This document shows, in pieces, positions 17,048 to 28,927 of a stretch of 64,000 nucleotides of DNA. This stretch comes from Prevotella sp. (GTDB taxonomy: Bacteria > Bacteroidota > Bacteroidia > Bacteroidales > Bacteroidaceae). The notes below the pieces were generated by a model. It worked only from the letters and a program-made list of their open reading frames with translations. It was not told where the DNA came from and made no database searches. The stretch lies in assembly GCA_017538105.1 (NCBI GenBank), contig JAFYJN010000045.1:1-64000 (forward strand), given 5' to 3'. A program made the position numbers and the translations under genes. Position 1 is the stretch's first letter; each line of letters begins with the position of its first letter.

Positions 17048-17686
17048 TTAGTAACCCAAGTTCTCTCCTACAAGAACGACTACATGACGACCTTTGCTCC
17101 TGGAATTTCTCAGGAAATGGATATAACTGCAAATGCTCTCGGGAGAATTGCAGTTGTGGCATGTCCCATCAGTGGAGCATGGGGTGTGGAGGTCAAAACG
17201 TTGGGCGTTGATGGGGGCCGCTATACTTCTTGCCCTTGCCAGCGCTGCCTCGGCGGTTTGGACAACTTTGTTGAGACCGATGATGAAGATTACTTTTTTG
17301 GGACCCCAACTAATAGCGGCCACTCGGTTTCCGTTACCGTCGATATTCACGATAACACCATCTTCAGAGATGGCATTGGCACTGGTGAGGTAGACATCGG
17401 CGGTGAAGGCCTTAAGATACATTTCTTTCTTTTCCTCGGGAGTTTCTGCCAAGTCACGGTCAAGCACTTCCAGCGTTCCGCGGTTCCTTAGATGGTCGGG
17501 AAGGCCAAGGTCTAAGACGCTCATGGAACCGCCCCATGTCACACTATTCCCGTCTTCAATAAGTTCCGATATCTTCTGTACGGCTTGTTTCGCTGTCGGA
17601 CAGTAGAATGCTTCCATGTTGCGGCGATTTAGACTCTTGATCATCTTTTTGGCCAGCAACTCGTTTCTTTGCTCTTGTGGTGTCAT
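17048..17686 (-). CDS. LUD-domain protein (LutC/YkgG-related)
   Basis: A 212-residue cytoplasmic protein of the LUD (lactate utilisation, formerly DUF162) superfamily. SVTWGGSMSVLDLGL near 50 and ADVYLTSANAISEDGVIVNIDGNG near 95-118 are the family's characteristic stretches, followed by GPKKVIFIIGLNKVV. The C-terminus has a Cys cluster (CSTDGTCHNCNSPESIC). Members with LutA/LutB oxidise L-lactate; solitary copies such as this are common in Bacteroidota and their role is not established. It is alone, divergent from the TIGR04076 gene with a shared promoter region. Confidence 0.88.
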   Translation of the reverse strand: MTPQEQRNELLAKKMIKSLNRRNMEAFYCPTAKQAVQKISELIEDGNSVTWGGSMSVLDLGLPDHLRNRGTLEVLDRDLAETPEEKKEMYLKAFTADVYLTSANAISEDGVIVNIDGNGNRVAAISWGPKKVIFIIGLNKVVQTAEAALARARSIAAPINAQRFDLHTPCSTDGTCHNCNSPESICSYIHFLRNSRSKGRHVVVLVGENLGY

Positions 17687-17804
17687 AGAGAGTTTATTAT
17701 TAATAAGTGGGTTTTAGGTTTTTCTTTGGTTTGTCTGTCGTCCGAGGGCGCTTCTTTAAAAGATGGCTTAGTCGGCATTTCACAAATAACATTAAATCGA
17801 TGGG

Positions 17805-17842
17805 CAAAGTTAATGAAAAATGAGAGGAAATCAGTATTTTTG
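17805..17842. promoter_or_regulatory. Divergent promoters, LUD gene and TIGR04076 gene
   Basis: Minus strand: TAACTTTG (17805-17812) for the LUD gene. Plus strand: TATTTTTG (17835-17842), 29 bases before ATG 17872. Both match TAnnTTTG. The LUD leader would be about 110 bases. Confidence 0.55.
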
Positions 17843-17871
17843 CCCACAGAATTTGGATTGTTGATAGGCCA

Positions 17872-18180
17872 ATGAAGAACAAAGTACTTATCACGGCAGT
17901 TCGCCAGACTGTTTATGAAGACCTTATGGCGAGATACGAGAATCCCATTGAGCACACTTGCGATGTGAAGGAAGGGCAGCAATGGATTTCCATTGACGGG
18001 AAATGTCCCGAAGGATTGTGTCCAGCAGCGTGGTATTCAATGAGGGAGTTCGTGGAGTCATTGGCACAGGGAAAGGGAAATTTTTATGACGGTTGGATGA
18101 AGAACCCCATGAGCGCAATGATTAGTTGTAACGATGGATTCCGTCCGTTCAGTTTTTATATGGAGGTGATGGAGGAATAA
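17872..18180 (+). CDS. TIGR04076-family small protein
   Basis: A 102-residue soluble protein of the TIGR04076 family. The N-terminal KVLITAVRQTVYEDL, central CPEGLCPAAW (Cys-x4-Cys) and C-terminal CNDGFRPFSFYMEV are family hallmarks. These small proteins occur in anaerobes and are thought to bind a metal or cofactor via the Cys residues, but the function is unknown. It has its own promoter and converges on the symporter gene. Confidence 0.8.
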   Translation: MKNKVLITAVRQTVYEDLMARYENPIEHTCDVKEGQQWISIDGKCPEGLCPAAWYSMREFVESLAQGKGNFYDGWMKNPMSAMISCNDGFRPFSFYMEVMEE

Positions 18181-18218
18181 GGTGGTGTGACGACTGACCA
18201 CATACCATCTGAATGGTG

Positions 18219-19637
18219 TCAGTCCCAACATTCAATGTCTTGTTCTATGTCGGGAAGTTGGCTCCGATGAAATAACGGTTCTTTGATACCGCGACGTTTC
18301 TGTGTCCTGTAATCATCGAGCAGACGGAACACATACTTTCCAAGTGTGACGATGGCTACAAGGTTGCAGATGGTCAGGAGGGCCATAAATAAATCCCCAA
18401 GGTTCCAAACGATTTCAAGGCTGGCCATGGCTCCGAAGACAACAACCACACCGCCGGAGAAAATGCGGTAAATGGTAAGGACCGCTTCGCTCGAGGTCAT
18501 AAAGCGGATGTTGGCTTCACCGTAATAGTAGTTGCCGATGATCGACGAAAAGGCGAACAAGAAAATGGCCATGGCAATGAAAAGTGGGCCGAATGAACCT
18601 ATCTCCGAGCCTAATGCTGCTTGCGTAAGTGCTATGCCGTTCAATTCGGGCACGTCGTAGAGACCGCTGATGAGAATGACGAAGGCGGTGCATGAACAGA
18701 CAAGCAGGGTGTCGGTGAAAACACCCAATGCCTGAATGAGCCCTTGCTTGATGGGGTGGGTGACGGTTGCTGTCGCTGCCACATTGGGCGCGCTGCCTTC
18801 ACCGGCTTCATTACTGAACAAACCCCGTTTCACGCCATTCATGATTGTCGCGCCAAGGGCGCCGCCCAAACCTTGTTCCAGTCCGAAAGCATTGGTCACG
18901 ATAACCTTCAGCACATGGGGTATATGCTCCATGTTCATCAGAATGATGACCACTGCCAATATGAAGTAGCCTATGGCCATAATGGGGACGAGGATGGCAC
19001 TGACGTTGGCGATGCGATGGATGCCGCCAAAGACGATGAACAACGCTATGGCGGCGAGAATGATGCCAACAATAATTGGACTCCAACCAAAGGCTTCCTG
19101 CATGGCGTGGCAGATGGTGTTGCTTTGGATACTGTTGTAGGAAAGACCAAACGTGAGGGTAATCAAGATGGCAAACAGATAGGCCATCCATTTGCAATGA
19201 AGACCATGTAAAATGTAATAGGCGGGACCGCCTATGAACGAATCCTTGTGGCGCTTCTTGAACAACTGGCCAAGCGTGGATTCAACAAAGGCTGTCGCTG
19301 AGCCAAGAAGAGCAATGGTCCACATCCAAAAAATGGCGCCCGGACCACCAACGGCAATCGCCGTCGCCACACCGGCCAGATTGCCAGTGCCTACTCGCGT
19401 GGCAACTGATACGGCAAAGGCTTGGAACGATGACACATGTTTGTGGTCGGTGTTCTTGTCGGAAAGGTTGGCGGTACCCGATGTGGCGGAATCGGCGAGA
19501 AGCCTGAACATTTCGCCAATCATACGAAACTGTACACCCTTGGTCTTATAGGTAAACCAAAGGCCACAGACCACTAATATGCCGACGAGACCAGCGCCCC
19601 AGAGGGTGTCGTTCAATAGTGTAATGAATTCGTTCAT
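18219..19637 (-). CDS. Sodium:alanine/glycine symporter (AGCS family)
   Basis: A 472-residue inner-membrane transporter with about 10-11 hydrophobic helices. The AGCS signature GGPGAIFWMW lies near 96-105, after GTGNLAGVATAIA, both ligand/sodium-site segments, and a later GVKRGLFSNEAGEGSAPN is diagnostic for the family. It would import alanine or glycine with Na+. The minus-strand zinc-ribbon gene ends 55 bases upstream, so the two may be co-transcribed. No nearby amino-acid metabolic gene specifies the substrate. Confidence 0.93.
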   Translation of the reverse strand: MNEFITLLNDTLWGAGLVGILVVCGLWFTYKTKGVQFRMIGEMFRLLADSATSGTANLSDKNTDHKHVSSFQAFAVSVATRVGTGNLAGVATAIAVGGPGAIFWMWTIALLGSATAFVESTLGQLFKKRHKDSFIGGPAYYILHGLHCKWMAYLFAILITLTFGLSYNSIQSNTICHAMQEAFGWSPIIVGIILAAIALFIVFGGIHRIANVSAILVPIMAIGYFILAVVIILMNMEHIPHVLKVIVTNAFGLEQGLGGALGATIMNGVKRGLFSNEAGEGSAPNVAATATVTHPIKQGLIQALGVFTDTLLVCSCTAFVILISGLYDVPELNGIALTQAALGSEIGSFGPLFIAMAIFLFAFSSIIGNYYYGEANIRFMTSSEAVLTIYRIFSGGVVVVFGAMASLEIVWNLGDLFMALLTICNLVAIVTLGKYVFRLLDDYRTQKRRGIKEPLFHRSQLPDIEQDIECWD

Positions 19638-19692
19638 CTCTCTTTAATCGTTCAATCTCAAACTCCAGCGGCATTTGATTTCGCTGCTGGTG

Positions 19693-19986
19693 TCATGTCC
19701 AAAATTCCTTTTCACCCGTGTCTTCCATCTCGCCACGACATCTGGGACAGGTGTGTCTGTCCCAGATTCGGATGTCGGCACTGCCGCAATGCAGACAGAG
19801 CCGACCTACCTCGCTTCTGTACGAGGGGGCCACGTCGGCGATGATGCCACCCACCACGATGTTCTGAATAGTCTTGCAGTCAGGGCATGAGATGGGGGTG
19901 ATGCGTTGGCGGAAGAGTCCTTGCCCTTCATATATTTCGGCTTCGTAGCCACATGCCTTGCAGCGGTATCTCATTTTATATGCCAT
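19693..19986 (-). CDS. Small zinc-ribbon protein
   Basis: A 97-residue protein starting at ATG 19986 (MAYKMRYRCKACG). Three CxxC pairs: CKAC, CPDC and CLHC, plus CPRC near the end, giving two zinc ribbons. No catalytic domain. Proteins of this kind often act in nucleic-acid or protein contacts, but no specific role is visible. A -7-like box (TATTTTTG, 20011-20018 on the minus strand) lies 25 bases upstream; the gene probably leads the symporter transcript. Confidence 0.75.
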   Translation of the reverse strand: MAYKMRYRCKACGYEAEIYEGQGLFRQRITPISCPDCKTIQNIVVGGIIADVAPSYRSEVGRLCLHCGSADIRIWDRHTCPRCRGEMEDTGEKEFWT

Positions 19987-20139
19987 GGGTTGACTCCTTG
20001 GTGTTTTGTGCAAAAATAATCATTTTTGATATAATTCACGAATGTAATGCCTCTTTGTCGCCGTTTTTGAGAAATATTAGGAAATGGCAGGTACGTTGAA
20101 ACCGACGACAGCCACTTTAACGCTCATTAACGTTAGTTC

Positions 20140-20171
20140 TTTGGTAATCTGTTGTCGAATGGCTACCTTTG
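20140..20171 (+). promoter_or_regulatory. Promoter of the YjbQ-like gene
   Basis: TTTG (20140-20143), 20-base spacer, TACCTTTG (20164-20171): a full match to the Bacteroides consensus. The leader to ATG 20275 would be about 100 bases. Confidence 0.7.
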
Positions 20172-20274
20172 TTGCAAATATAAACAACCCACACGGCTCT
20201 CATGGTATGGAAAATGACAATACGTAGGGACAATGTGATGATAGGGATTGTTGATCACTTTGATTGTGAAAACG

Positions 20275-20688
20275 ATGATACAGCAAATTGAGATCATACT
20301 GAAGCCTAGACCGAGAGGTTTTCACCTCGTAACGAGTGAGGTCGTGAGCCAATTGCCCAAGTTGCCGGAAATGGGTGTCGTTAACATCTTCATCAAACAT
20401 ACGAGTTGCGGACTGACCATCAACGAGAACTATGACCCGGATGTAAGGGGCGATATGGAAAGCATCTTCAACCACCTCGTGCCAGAGAACCAACCTTACT
20501 ATGAACATACGTTGGAGGGTGCCGATGATATGCCCGCGCACGCGAAGTCTACAATGTGCGGTGTCAGCATCTCCATCCCTGTAACCAAGGGAAAACTGAA
20601 TTTGGGAACATGGCAGGGCATCTACTTATGCGAGTTCCGAAACGATGGAGGACCCAGAAAATTGGTGGTTACGATAATGGGTGAGTAG
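20275..20688 (+). CDS. YjbQ/UPF0047-family protein
   Basis: A 137-residue cytoplasmic protein; start set at ATG 20275 (MIQQIEIILKPRPRGFHLVT), since the family is 130-140 residues long. HTSCGLTINENYDPDV (44-59) and the C-terminal GTWQGIYLCEFRNDGGPRK are the family's conserved segments. YjbQ proteins form a homotrimer with conserved His residues (H42-type HTS motif) and have weak thiamine-phosphate synthase activity in E. coli; the physiological role is uncertain. Single-gene unit. Confidence 0.9.
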   Translation: MIQQIEIILKPRPRGFHLVTSEVVSQLPKLPEMGVVNIFIKHTSCGLTINENYDPDVRGDMESIFNHLVPENQPYYEHTLEGADDMPAHAKSTMCGVSISIPVTKGKLNLGTWQGIYLCEFRNDGGPRKLVVTIMGE

Positions 20689-20750
20689 AAGAATCGTATG
20701 GTCATGTAAGAAATTCCTGGATAAATAAATGGCAATCGCATTTTTTTACC

Positions 20751-20758
20751 TAACTTTG
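20751..20758 (+). promoter_or_regulatory. Promoter -7 box for the DUF4836-ABC operon
   Basis: TAACTTTG, exact match, 73 bases before the start at 20831. Confidence 0.55.
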
Positions 20759-20830
20759 TGCGGTTTTTGAAAACGCTCCTCGTCCATGATAGGGTGGGGA
20801 GGAAAATCCGACAAATTCAACACTTCAACA

Positions 20831-22192
20831 ATGAACAGTAAAACGTTCTGTTTTCTTGCGATAATGACTGTCTTGCTGTCGGCATGTTCTGGTAATGCAT
20901 ATCAGAATGTGGTGCCCAAGGATTGTGTGGCGCTGGCTGCTGTGGACATGAAGGCACTTGCCGCCGATGGCGGGGCTGATGAAAAACGGTTGGCGGATAT
21001 GATTCATGTCGGCAATATGGAGAATTGCGGTCTCGATTTCTCTGAACCCCTCTTCCTGTTTGAATCACGTAACGGCGACTTTGGTTGTTGTGTGAGGGTC
21101 AATGATGTCGACGAATTGGAAACATGGATTGGCAACGACCTGACAAAGAGTGGCAAGTGCAAGATGCGTGACAAGCGGAAAGGGTTCGGCTTCGCAGAAT
21201 GGAACGACAGTTGGCTCATGGGATATTCCGATACTGCGCTGCTCTTAATGGGACCGGTGCTTCCTGCGGCTATGGCGCAACTGCAACAACAGATGGTGAA
21301 ATACCTGTCGCAGGACGAAGACAAAGGAATGAAGGAAAGCCGACTGACGGAAGTGATGGATACGATGAGGGCACCCGTGAAAATGGTGGCGCGGATGTCG
21401 GCATTGCCACCGACGGCCACCATTCCCTTTGCTTTTGGCGTTCCCAAAACGGCTGGTGAGAACGATGTTTACCTAAAAGCGGAAATGACCAAAGAAGGAC
21501 TTGCCGTTGTGGTTGAAGGGGAAACCTTTTCATTCAAGGAGAATGTCAATAAAGAGATAAAGCAAGCCCAACAACAGTTTCTTCCTGTTGGCGACAAGTG
21601 GATGGAGGCGGTTTCCGACTCCATGGTGATTGCGGCTTTCTTCAATGTGGAGGGGGATAGCTTCCTCCAGCTGATTCATACGAATAAGGCGATGGAAACG
21701 GTATTGACGGGGGCTAACCTGGCTATTGACATGGATAAAATCATTCGTTCCATGAAAGGGGAAGTGGTGATGTCGTATTCCCCTGCAAAGAGTACACGTA
21801 AGCAATTCGCATTGGCTGCACAACTCAAAGATACCGAGTTCCTAAAAGATTTGGACTATTGGAAATCATCATGTCCCAAAGGTACGAGCATCGTTGATAA
21901 AGGACAAAACAATTACCTCTTTACGGGTGGCGAGTATGAGATGTTTTTCGGGGTGGTCGACGGAAACTTGTTCATTGCGGGCTCCTCGGAGAGTGAGGCG
22001 CGTGCACTGCTCAACAAGGCAACAACGCCCTTGTTAAGGGAAACAACCAACATGATGATTGGAAAAAGATTGGCCCTGTGCGTGAATGCAAAGGCGCTTG
22101 CTGATACGTCAGACGAAAAGACGGACATATTCACTTCTATCATCAACGCAATCTTCGGCGACACCCAACAAATCGTATATTACTTGAAATGA
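20831..22192 (+). CDS. DUF4836-family lipoprotein
   Basis: A 453-residue lipoprotein; start set at ATG 20831, which gives a standard signal (MNSKTFCFLAIMTVLLSAC, lipobox LSAC). DUF4836 is a Bacteroidota family with opening phrase VVPKDCVALAAVDMKALA, repeated alpha/beta modules and no assigned activity. The residue after Cys is Ser with few acids, so membrane side is not clear. It is followed after 36 bases by an ABC ATPase and its FtsX-like partner, suggesting a lipoprotein acting with that transporter-like complex. Confidence 0.8.
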   Translation: MNSKTFCFLAIMTVLLSACSGNAYQNVVPKDCVALAAVDMKALAADGGADEKRLADMIHVGNMENCGLDFSEPLFLFESRNGDFGCCVRVNDVDELETWIGNDLTKSGKCKMRDKRKGFGFAEWNDSWLMGYSDTALLLMGPVLPAAMAQLQQQMVKYLSQDEDKGMKESRLTEVMDTMRAPVKMVARMSALPPTATIPFAFGVPKTAGENDVYLKAEMTKEGLAVVVEGETFSFKENVNKEIKQAQQQFLPVGDKWMEAVSDSMVIAAFFNVEGDSFLQLIHTNKAMETVLTGANLAIDMDKIIRSMKGEVVMSYSPAKSTRKQFALAAQLKDTEFLKDLDYWKSSCPKGTSIVDKGQNNYLFTGGEYEMFFGVVDGNLFIAGSSESEARALLNKATTPLLRETTNMMIGKRLALCVNAKALADTSDEKTDIFTSIINAIFGDTQQIVYYLK

Positions 22193-22200
22193 CACACATT

Positions 22201-22228
22201 CACTCCTAAACTCCTTCACTCATAAAAC
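22201..22228 (+). repeat. 8-nt repeat array before the ABC ATPase start
   Basis: CACTCCTA-AACTCCTT-CACTCATA (22201-22224) then AAAC and ATG 22229. Same 8-nt period and consensus as arrays before 43135, 43582 and 47453. Confidence 0.7.
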
Positions 22229-22873
22229 ATGAACTCCATAGCCCTACATCATGTCGTGCCTCATGTGTTCGCTCAACATACCCAACTGGAGAGCGATATA
22301 TGGAATAATGACATCTCGTTTGAAAAAGGAAAGAAATACCTCGTCCTAGCTGATAGCGGACAAGGGAAAAGTTCCTTATGCGGATTCCTGATGGGCTATC
22401 GGCGCGACTATGACGGGGATATTGCCTTCGATGGGGTGAATATTCGTCAACTCTCTGTCAGCGACTGGTGTAGTGTTCGTCAACAGCAGATGGCTTACCT
22501 CTTCCAGGAACTGCGACTCTTCCCGGAACTGACGGCACGTGAAAATGTGGAGATAAAAAACATCCTGTCGGCCTCTACTACAAACGAACAGATCGCTCTG
22601 TGGTTTCAACGGCTGGGCATTGAAGACAAGATGGATGCCAAGGTTGGACACATGTCGTTCGGACAGCAGCAGAGGGTGGCATTGATTCGTGCATTGGCAC
22701 AACCCTTCGACTTCCTGCTGCTCGACGAGCCGATCAGTCATCTCGATGATGGTAATGCGGCGGTGATGGCAGAAGTGATGATGGAAGAGGTGGAACGGAA
22801 AGGTGCTGCGGTCATCGTCACGAGTATCGGCAAGCACATGATGTTGGACTATGATATAACTTACCACCTATGA
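22229..22873 (+). CDS. ABC-type ATPase, FtsE/LolD-like, atypical
   Basis: A 214-residue ATPase. Walker A ADSGQGKSS (41-49, K47; first Gly replaced by Ala), Q-loop at Q93 (LFQELRLFPELTARENVEI, as in LolD/MacB-type ATPases), signature MSFGQQQRV (142-150) in place of LSGGQ, Walker B FLLLDEP (162-168), D-loop SHLD. The switch His after Walker B is missing: the region reads VIVTSIGKH with Ser199 where His is normal. Paired with the FtsX-like permease by an ATGA overlap. It probably works as a mechanotransmission ATPase with the permease rather than a solute pump; low turnover is possible given the substitutions. Confidence 0.85.
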   Translation: MNSIALHHVVPHVFAQHTQLESDIWNNDISFEKGKKYLVLADSGQGKSSLCGFLMGYRRDYDGDIAFDGVNIRQLSVSDWCSVRQQQMAYLFQELRLFPELTARENVEIKNILSASTTNEQIALWFQRLGIEDKMDAKVGHMSFGQQQRVALIRALAQPFDFLLLDEPISHLDDGNAAVMAEVMMEEVERKGAAVIVTSIGKHMMLDYDITYHL

Positions 22874-24063
22874 AACTGCTTTGGAAACTATTGCGACAAC
22901 ATGTCAGCACATCCCAGTCACTGGGTTTCTTCCTGGCTAACCTCATAGGATTGGCCATCATATTGCTGGGCATACAATTTTACCATGACGTGATACCTGT
23001 TTTCACAGCGAAAGACTCGTTCATGAAAGCTGACTATATGGTCTTGAGCAAGAAAATAGGGGCGGGAAGTGTTCTTTCACAACAGTCTGGCGCATTCACC
23101 CAGGAGGAAGTCGACGAGGTGGGCGAACAACCTTTCGTCACACAGGTGGGGACGTTCACACTGGCTCCTTATCATGTGAATGCTGACATGGGTATCAACG
23201 GCCACCGTATCCTGAGCTCGGAGATTTTCATCGAGGCCATACCCGATGGGTTTATGGATATCCCTGAAGGAGACTGGCGCTACGAAGAGGGGAAAAACGA
23301 GGTGCCGGTGATACTTCCGAGGTCATATATCAATATGTATAACTTCGGGTATGCACAGACCCATTCCATGCCTAAGGTGAGCGATGGGTTACTGGGGATG
23401 ATTGACCTTACCCTACTGTTGCGTGGCAATGGCACAGAGGAGTCTTTTAAAGGTAGGGTGGTAAGCCTATCCAACCGCATGAGTTCCATTCTGGTGCCTC
23501 AGGCGTTCATGCAATGGAGCATGAAGAAATTCGCTCCTGATGCGGAAAGCAAACCCACGCGACTGGTGGTGGAACTCAATAATCCTGCCGATAAAAGAAT
23601 TGCTCCTTTCTTGGAAGAGATGGGATATGAGATGGGAGCCGACGAGGAGTCGATGCAGAAAACGGCGCATTTCCTACGGCTGTTGGTGTTCTTGGTGGTG
23701 ACCATCGGTGTCATTGTCACCATACTCAGTTGTTACATCCTATTCCTCAGTATCTTTCTCCTCATTCAGAAGAATGAAGAGAAACTACAGAATCTGATGC
23801 TCATTGGCTATAGCCCGAAGAAAGTGTCAGTGCCTTATACGCTGTTGGCCATCATACTCAATGGGGCATCGCTACTCATTGCCTTCATTGTTGTTTTCTT
23901 TATCCGACGGTATTATATGGATGAGATCCAGCAACTATTTCCCGCCATCAATGATGGTTCGTTCTTGCCCACCATCATTTTTGGCTTACTCATCTTCATC
24001 GTGATAGCCTTCATCAACATTGTACTTATACGCCGCAAGATGCAACGTATCTGGTACCACTAA
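22870..24063 (+). CDS. FtsX-like permease (MacB/LolCE-type)
   Basis: A 397-residue inner-membrane protein: one helix near 18-38, a large extracytoplasmic domain (about 40-265), then three helices near 268-300, 322-345 and 370-390. This 1+3 topology is that of FtsX/MacB/LolC permeases. The C-terminal part carries QKNEEKLQNLMLIGYSPKKV, the coupling segment found in FtsX proteins. It overlaps the ATPase by 4 bases. Together with the DUF4836 lipoprotein it may form an envelope lipoprotein- or signal-handling complex; the substrate is unknown. Confidence 0.85.
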   Translation: MKLLWKLLRQHVSTSQSLGFFLANLIGLAIILLGIQFYHDVIPVFTAKDSFMKADYMVLSKKIGAGSVLSQQSGAFTQEEVDEVGEQPFVTQVGTFTLAPYHVNADMGINGHRILSSEIFIEAIPDGFMDIPEGDWRYEEGKNEVPVILPRSYINMYNFGYAQTHSMPKVSDGLLGMIDLTLLLRGNGTEESFKGRVVSLSNRMSSILVPQAFMQWSMKKFAPDAESKPTRLVVELNNPADKRIAPFLEEMGYEMGADEESMQKTAHFLRLLVFLVVTIGVIVTILSCYILFLSIFLLIQKNEEKLQNLMLIGYSPKKVSVPYTLLAIILNGASLLIAFIVVFFIRRYYMDEIQQLFPAINDGSFLPTIIFGLLIFIVIAFINIVLIRRKMQRIWYH

Positions 24064-24082
24064 TTTTGTATTCGGGTGGGTA

Positions 24083-24412
24083 TTAGTGTTGCGGCACGAT
24101 AGCCAGATACACTAGGTCTTTCTCACCATCATTGTACATTGCATGGGCATGTCCCATCGGACAGTAATGCACATCACCCGTTTTTATGGGCTCTTGGGTG
24201 TCGTCATATTCGTAATGACCTATTCCGCTGAGGATATATACGATTTCCGAATTGCCTTCATGTCGGTGGTAGCCACTGTTGGAGCCAGGCTTCAGCCTAC
24301 TCAGCATAATCTTGTTTTGTGCGTCAACGAAGTTATACGTCTCGAGGATACCGTTGCCTCCTTTGAATTTCTCGATGAACTGGGCATCGATTTTTTGAAA
24401 GTCGATAATCAT
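24083..24412 (-). CDS. Small cupin-domain protein
   Basis: A 109-residue single-domain cupin; start at ATG 24412 (MIIDFQKIDAQFIEKFKGGNG), the longer frame having an implausible N-terminus that crosses the promoter. Cupin motif 1: GYHRHEGNSEIVYILSG (G...HxH...E, with H-R-H); motif 2: GDVHYCPMGHAHAM. The His/Glu set can hold a metal ion. Substrate and activity are not predictable; small cupins act as isomerases, dioxygenases or sugar binders. Convergent with the permease gene. Confidence 0.85.
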   Translation of the reverse strand: MIIDFQKIDAQFIEKFKGGNGILETYNFVDAQNKIMLSRLKPGSNSGYHRHEGNSEIVYILSGIGHYEYDDTQEPIKTGDVHYCPMGHAHAMYNDGEKDLVYLAIVPQH

Positions 24413-24443
24413 GGTAATTGCGTCATATTTGATGAATATGTCG

Positions 24444-24451
24444 CAAATATA
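24444..24451 (-). promoter_or_regulatory. Promoter -7 box of the cupin gene
   Basis: Minus strand TATATTTG, exact match, 31 bases before ATG 24412. Supports the inner start. Confidence 0.55.
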
Positions 24452-24575
24452 CACAAAAAATATGGAATTGTCAATTCCTTTACACAAAAAATGGTCATCC
24501 ATACAAACAACATTCTCTACAATGGCTCATGGTTCTCGTATGGTATGTGGGTTCTCCGAAAAAAATGATAAAAAA

Positions 24576-24607
24576 TTTGGTGGTCTGCAAAAAACATCCT
24601 ATCTTTG
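24576..24607 (+). promoter_or_regulatory. Promoter of tRNA-Cys
   Basis: TTTG (24576-24579), 20-base spacer, TATCTTTG (24600-24607): full consensus, 19 bases before the mature tRNA. Confidence 0.75.
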
Positions 24608-24626
24608 CATCCGCAAACAAAAACAT

Positions 24627-24697
24627 GGTGCGTTAACCAAGCGGTTAGGTGGCGGTCTGCAAAACCGTATAGAGCAGTTCGACTCTGCTACGCACCT
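24627..24697 (+). tRNA. tRNA-Cys (anticodon GCA)
   Basis: Acceptor arms GGTGCGT (24627-24633) and ACGCACC (24690-24696) pair; the anticodon loop CTGCAAA holds GCA at 24659-24661; the T-loop is TTCGACT. 71 bases; the 3' CCA is not encoded and must be added. A terminator follows. Confidence 0.95.
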
Positions 24698-24705
24698 CAT
24701 AAAAA

Positions 24706-24731
24706 AGGCAGGTGAATACCTGCCTATTTTA
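24706..24731 (+). terminator. Terminator after tRNA-Cys
   Basis: AGGCAGGT-GAAT-ACCTGCCT hairpin (24706-24725), then ATTTTATTTT. Confidence 0.85.
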
Positions 24732-24761
24732 TTTTATACCTCATTGTTTATCCCTCAACGC

Positions 24762-25499
24762 TTATCCTTCCACATTGAAATAATCTTCCAATTCCTTCTC
24801 TGCCGCCCTGCCTTGGTTGTCAAGGTCGTTGATGACATGACCACTTTCCAACAGGATGATACGTTGGCTGATTTCCACGGTATGCGCCAAGTTGTGACTG
24901 CTTACGAATACCGTGGCTCCATATTCCTTGGCATATTGCTCCAAGGTATGCTTGAGCACGTTTTGGGATGTGGGGTCGAGAAAATTGAAGGGCTCGTCGA
25001 GGATCACAAGTTTGGGATGGTTCAGCATGGCTGCGATGATGCCTATCTTATGCTTGTTGCCGGCGGAAAAGTCGCGTATCAGCTTTTTCTGGCAGAGAAT
25101 CTCTCCGGCCATCAAGGCTTCGAAAACATGCAGACGGTCCATCACCTCCGCCTCGGTCAACCCAGACACCTTGCCTACAAAAGAGAAATATTCCTCGGGT
25201 GTGAGAAAGTCGATGAGGAACCCGTCATCGATATAGGCACCAGTATGATGCTTCCATTCCTCACTATGTGCAGGGTCGATGCCTTCGGAGCTATCCGAAC
25301 TATCATCACCAAAGAAGTAGGTAACATGACCCGTGTCTGCTTTCAAAAGGTCGAGAAGCAGACGGAAAAGGGTGGTCTTGCCGGCTCCGTTGTTACCCAC
25401 AAGACCTATCACACCTTCACCACTGAAGGATAGGTGGTCCACATCCAGTGCTTTCTTCTCACCGAAACTCTTACTTAACTGTTCTATCTCTATACGCAT
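24762..25499 (-). CDS. ABC transporter ATP-binding protein, solitary
   Basis: A 245-residue ATPase: Walker A GNNGAGKT (35-42), signature FSAGNKHKIGI (divergent from LSGGQ), Walker B LVILDEP, D-loop FLDP, switch His in SSHN. It resembles the ATPases of multidrug/lantibiotic-type exporters and of the DUF5687 permease systems of Bacteroidota. No permease is adjacent: the tRNA-Cys lies downstream and secA upstream on the same strand (51 bases away). A DUF5687 permease lacking an ATPase occurs at 51025-52533 and is a possible partner. Confidence 0.88.
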   Translation of the reverse strand: MRIEIEQLSKSFGEKKALDVDHLSFSGEGVIGLVGNNGAGKTTLFRLLLDLLKADTGHVTYFFGDDSSDSSEGIDPAHSEEWKHHTGAYIDDGFLIDFLTPEEYFSFVGKVSGLTEAEVMDRLHVFEALMAGEILCQKKLIRDFSAGNKHKIGIIAAMLNHPKLVILDEPFNFLDPTSQNVLKHTLEQYAKEYGATVFVSSHNLAHTVEISQRIILLESGHVINDLDNQGRAAEKELEDYFNVEG

Positions 25500-25550
25500 T
25501 GATGATGTCCTATTCGAAATGATTCAATTCTCTCACAAATACGTCACTCA

Positions 25551-28883
<3,333 letters not shown>

Positions 28884-28914
28884 TATTATAATATGTGTAG
28901 TTTCAAAATGTTTG

Positions 28915-28922
28915 CAAATGTA
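28915..28922 (-). promoter_or_regulatory. secA promoter -7 box
   Basis: Minus strand TACATTTG, exact TAnnTTTG match, 31 bases before ATG 28883; it lies between secA and the stop of the DUF4105 gene. Confidence 0.55.
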
Positions 28923-28927
28923 CGAAT

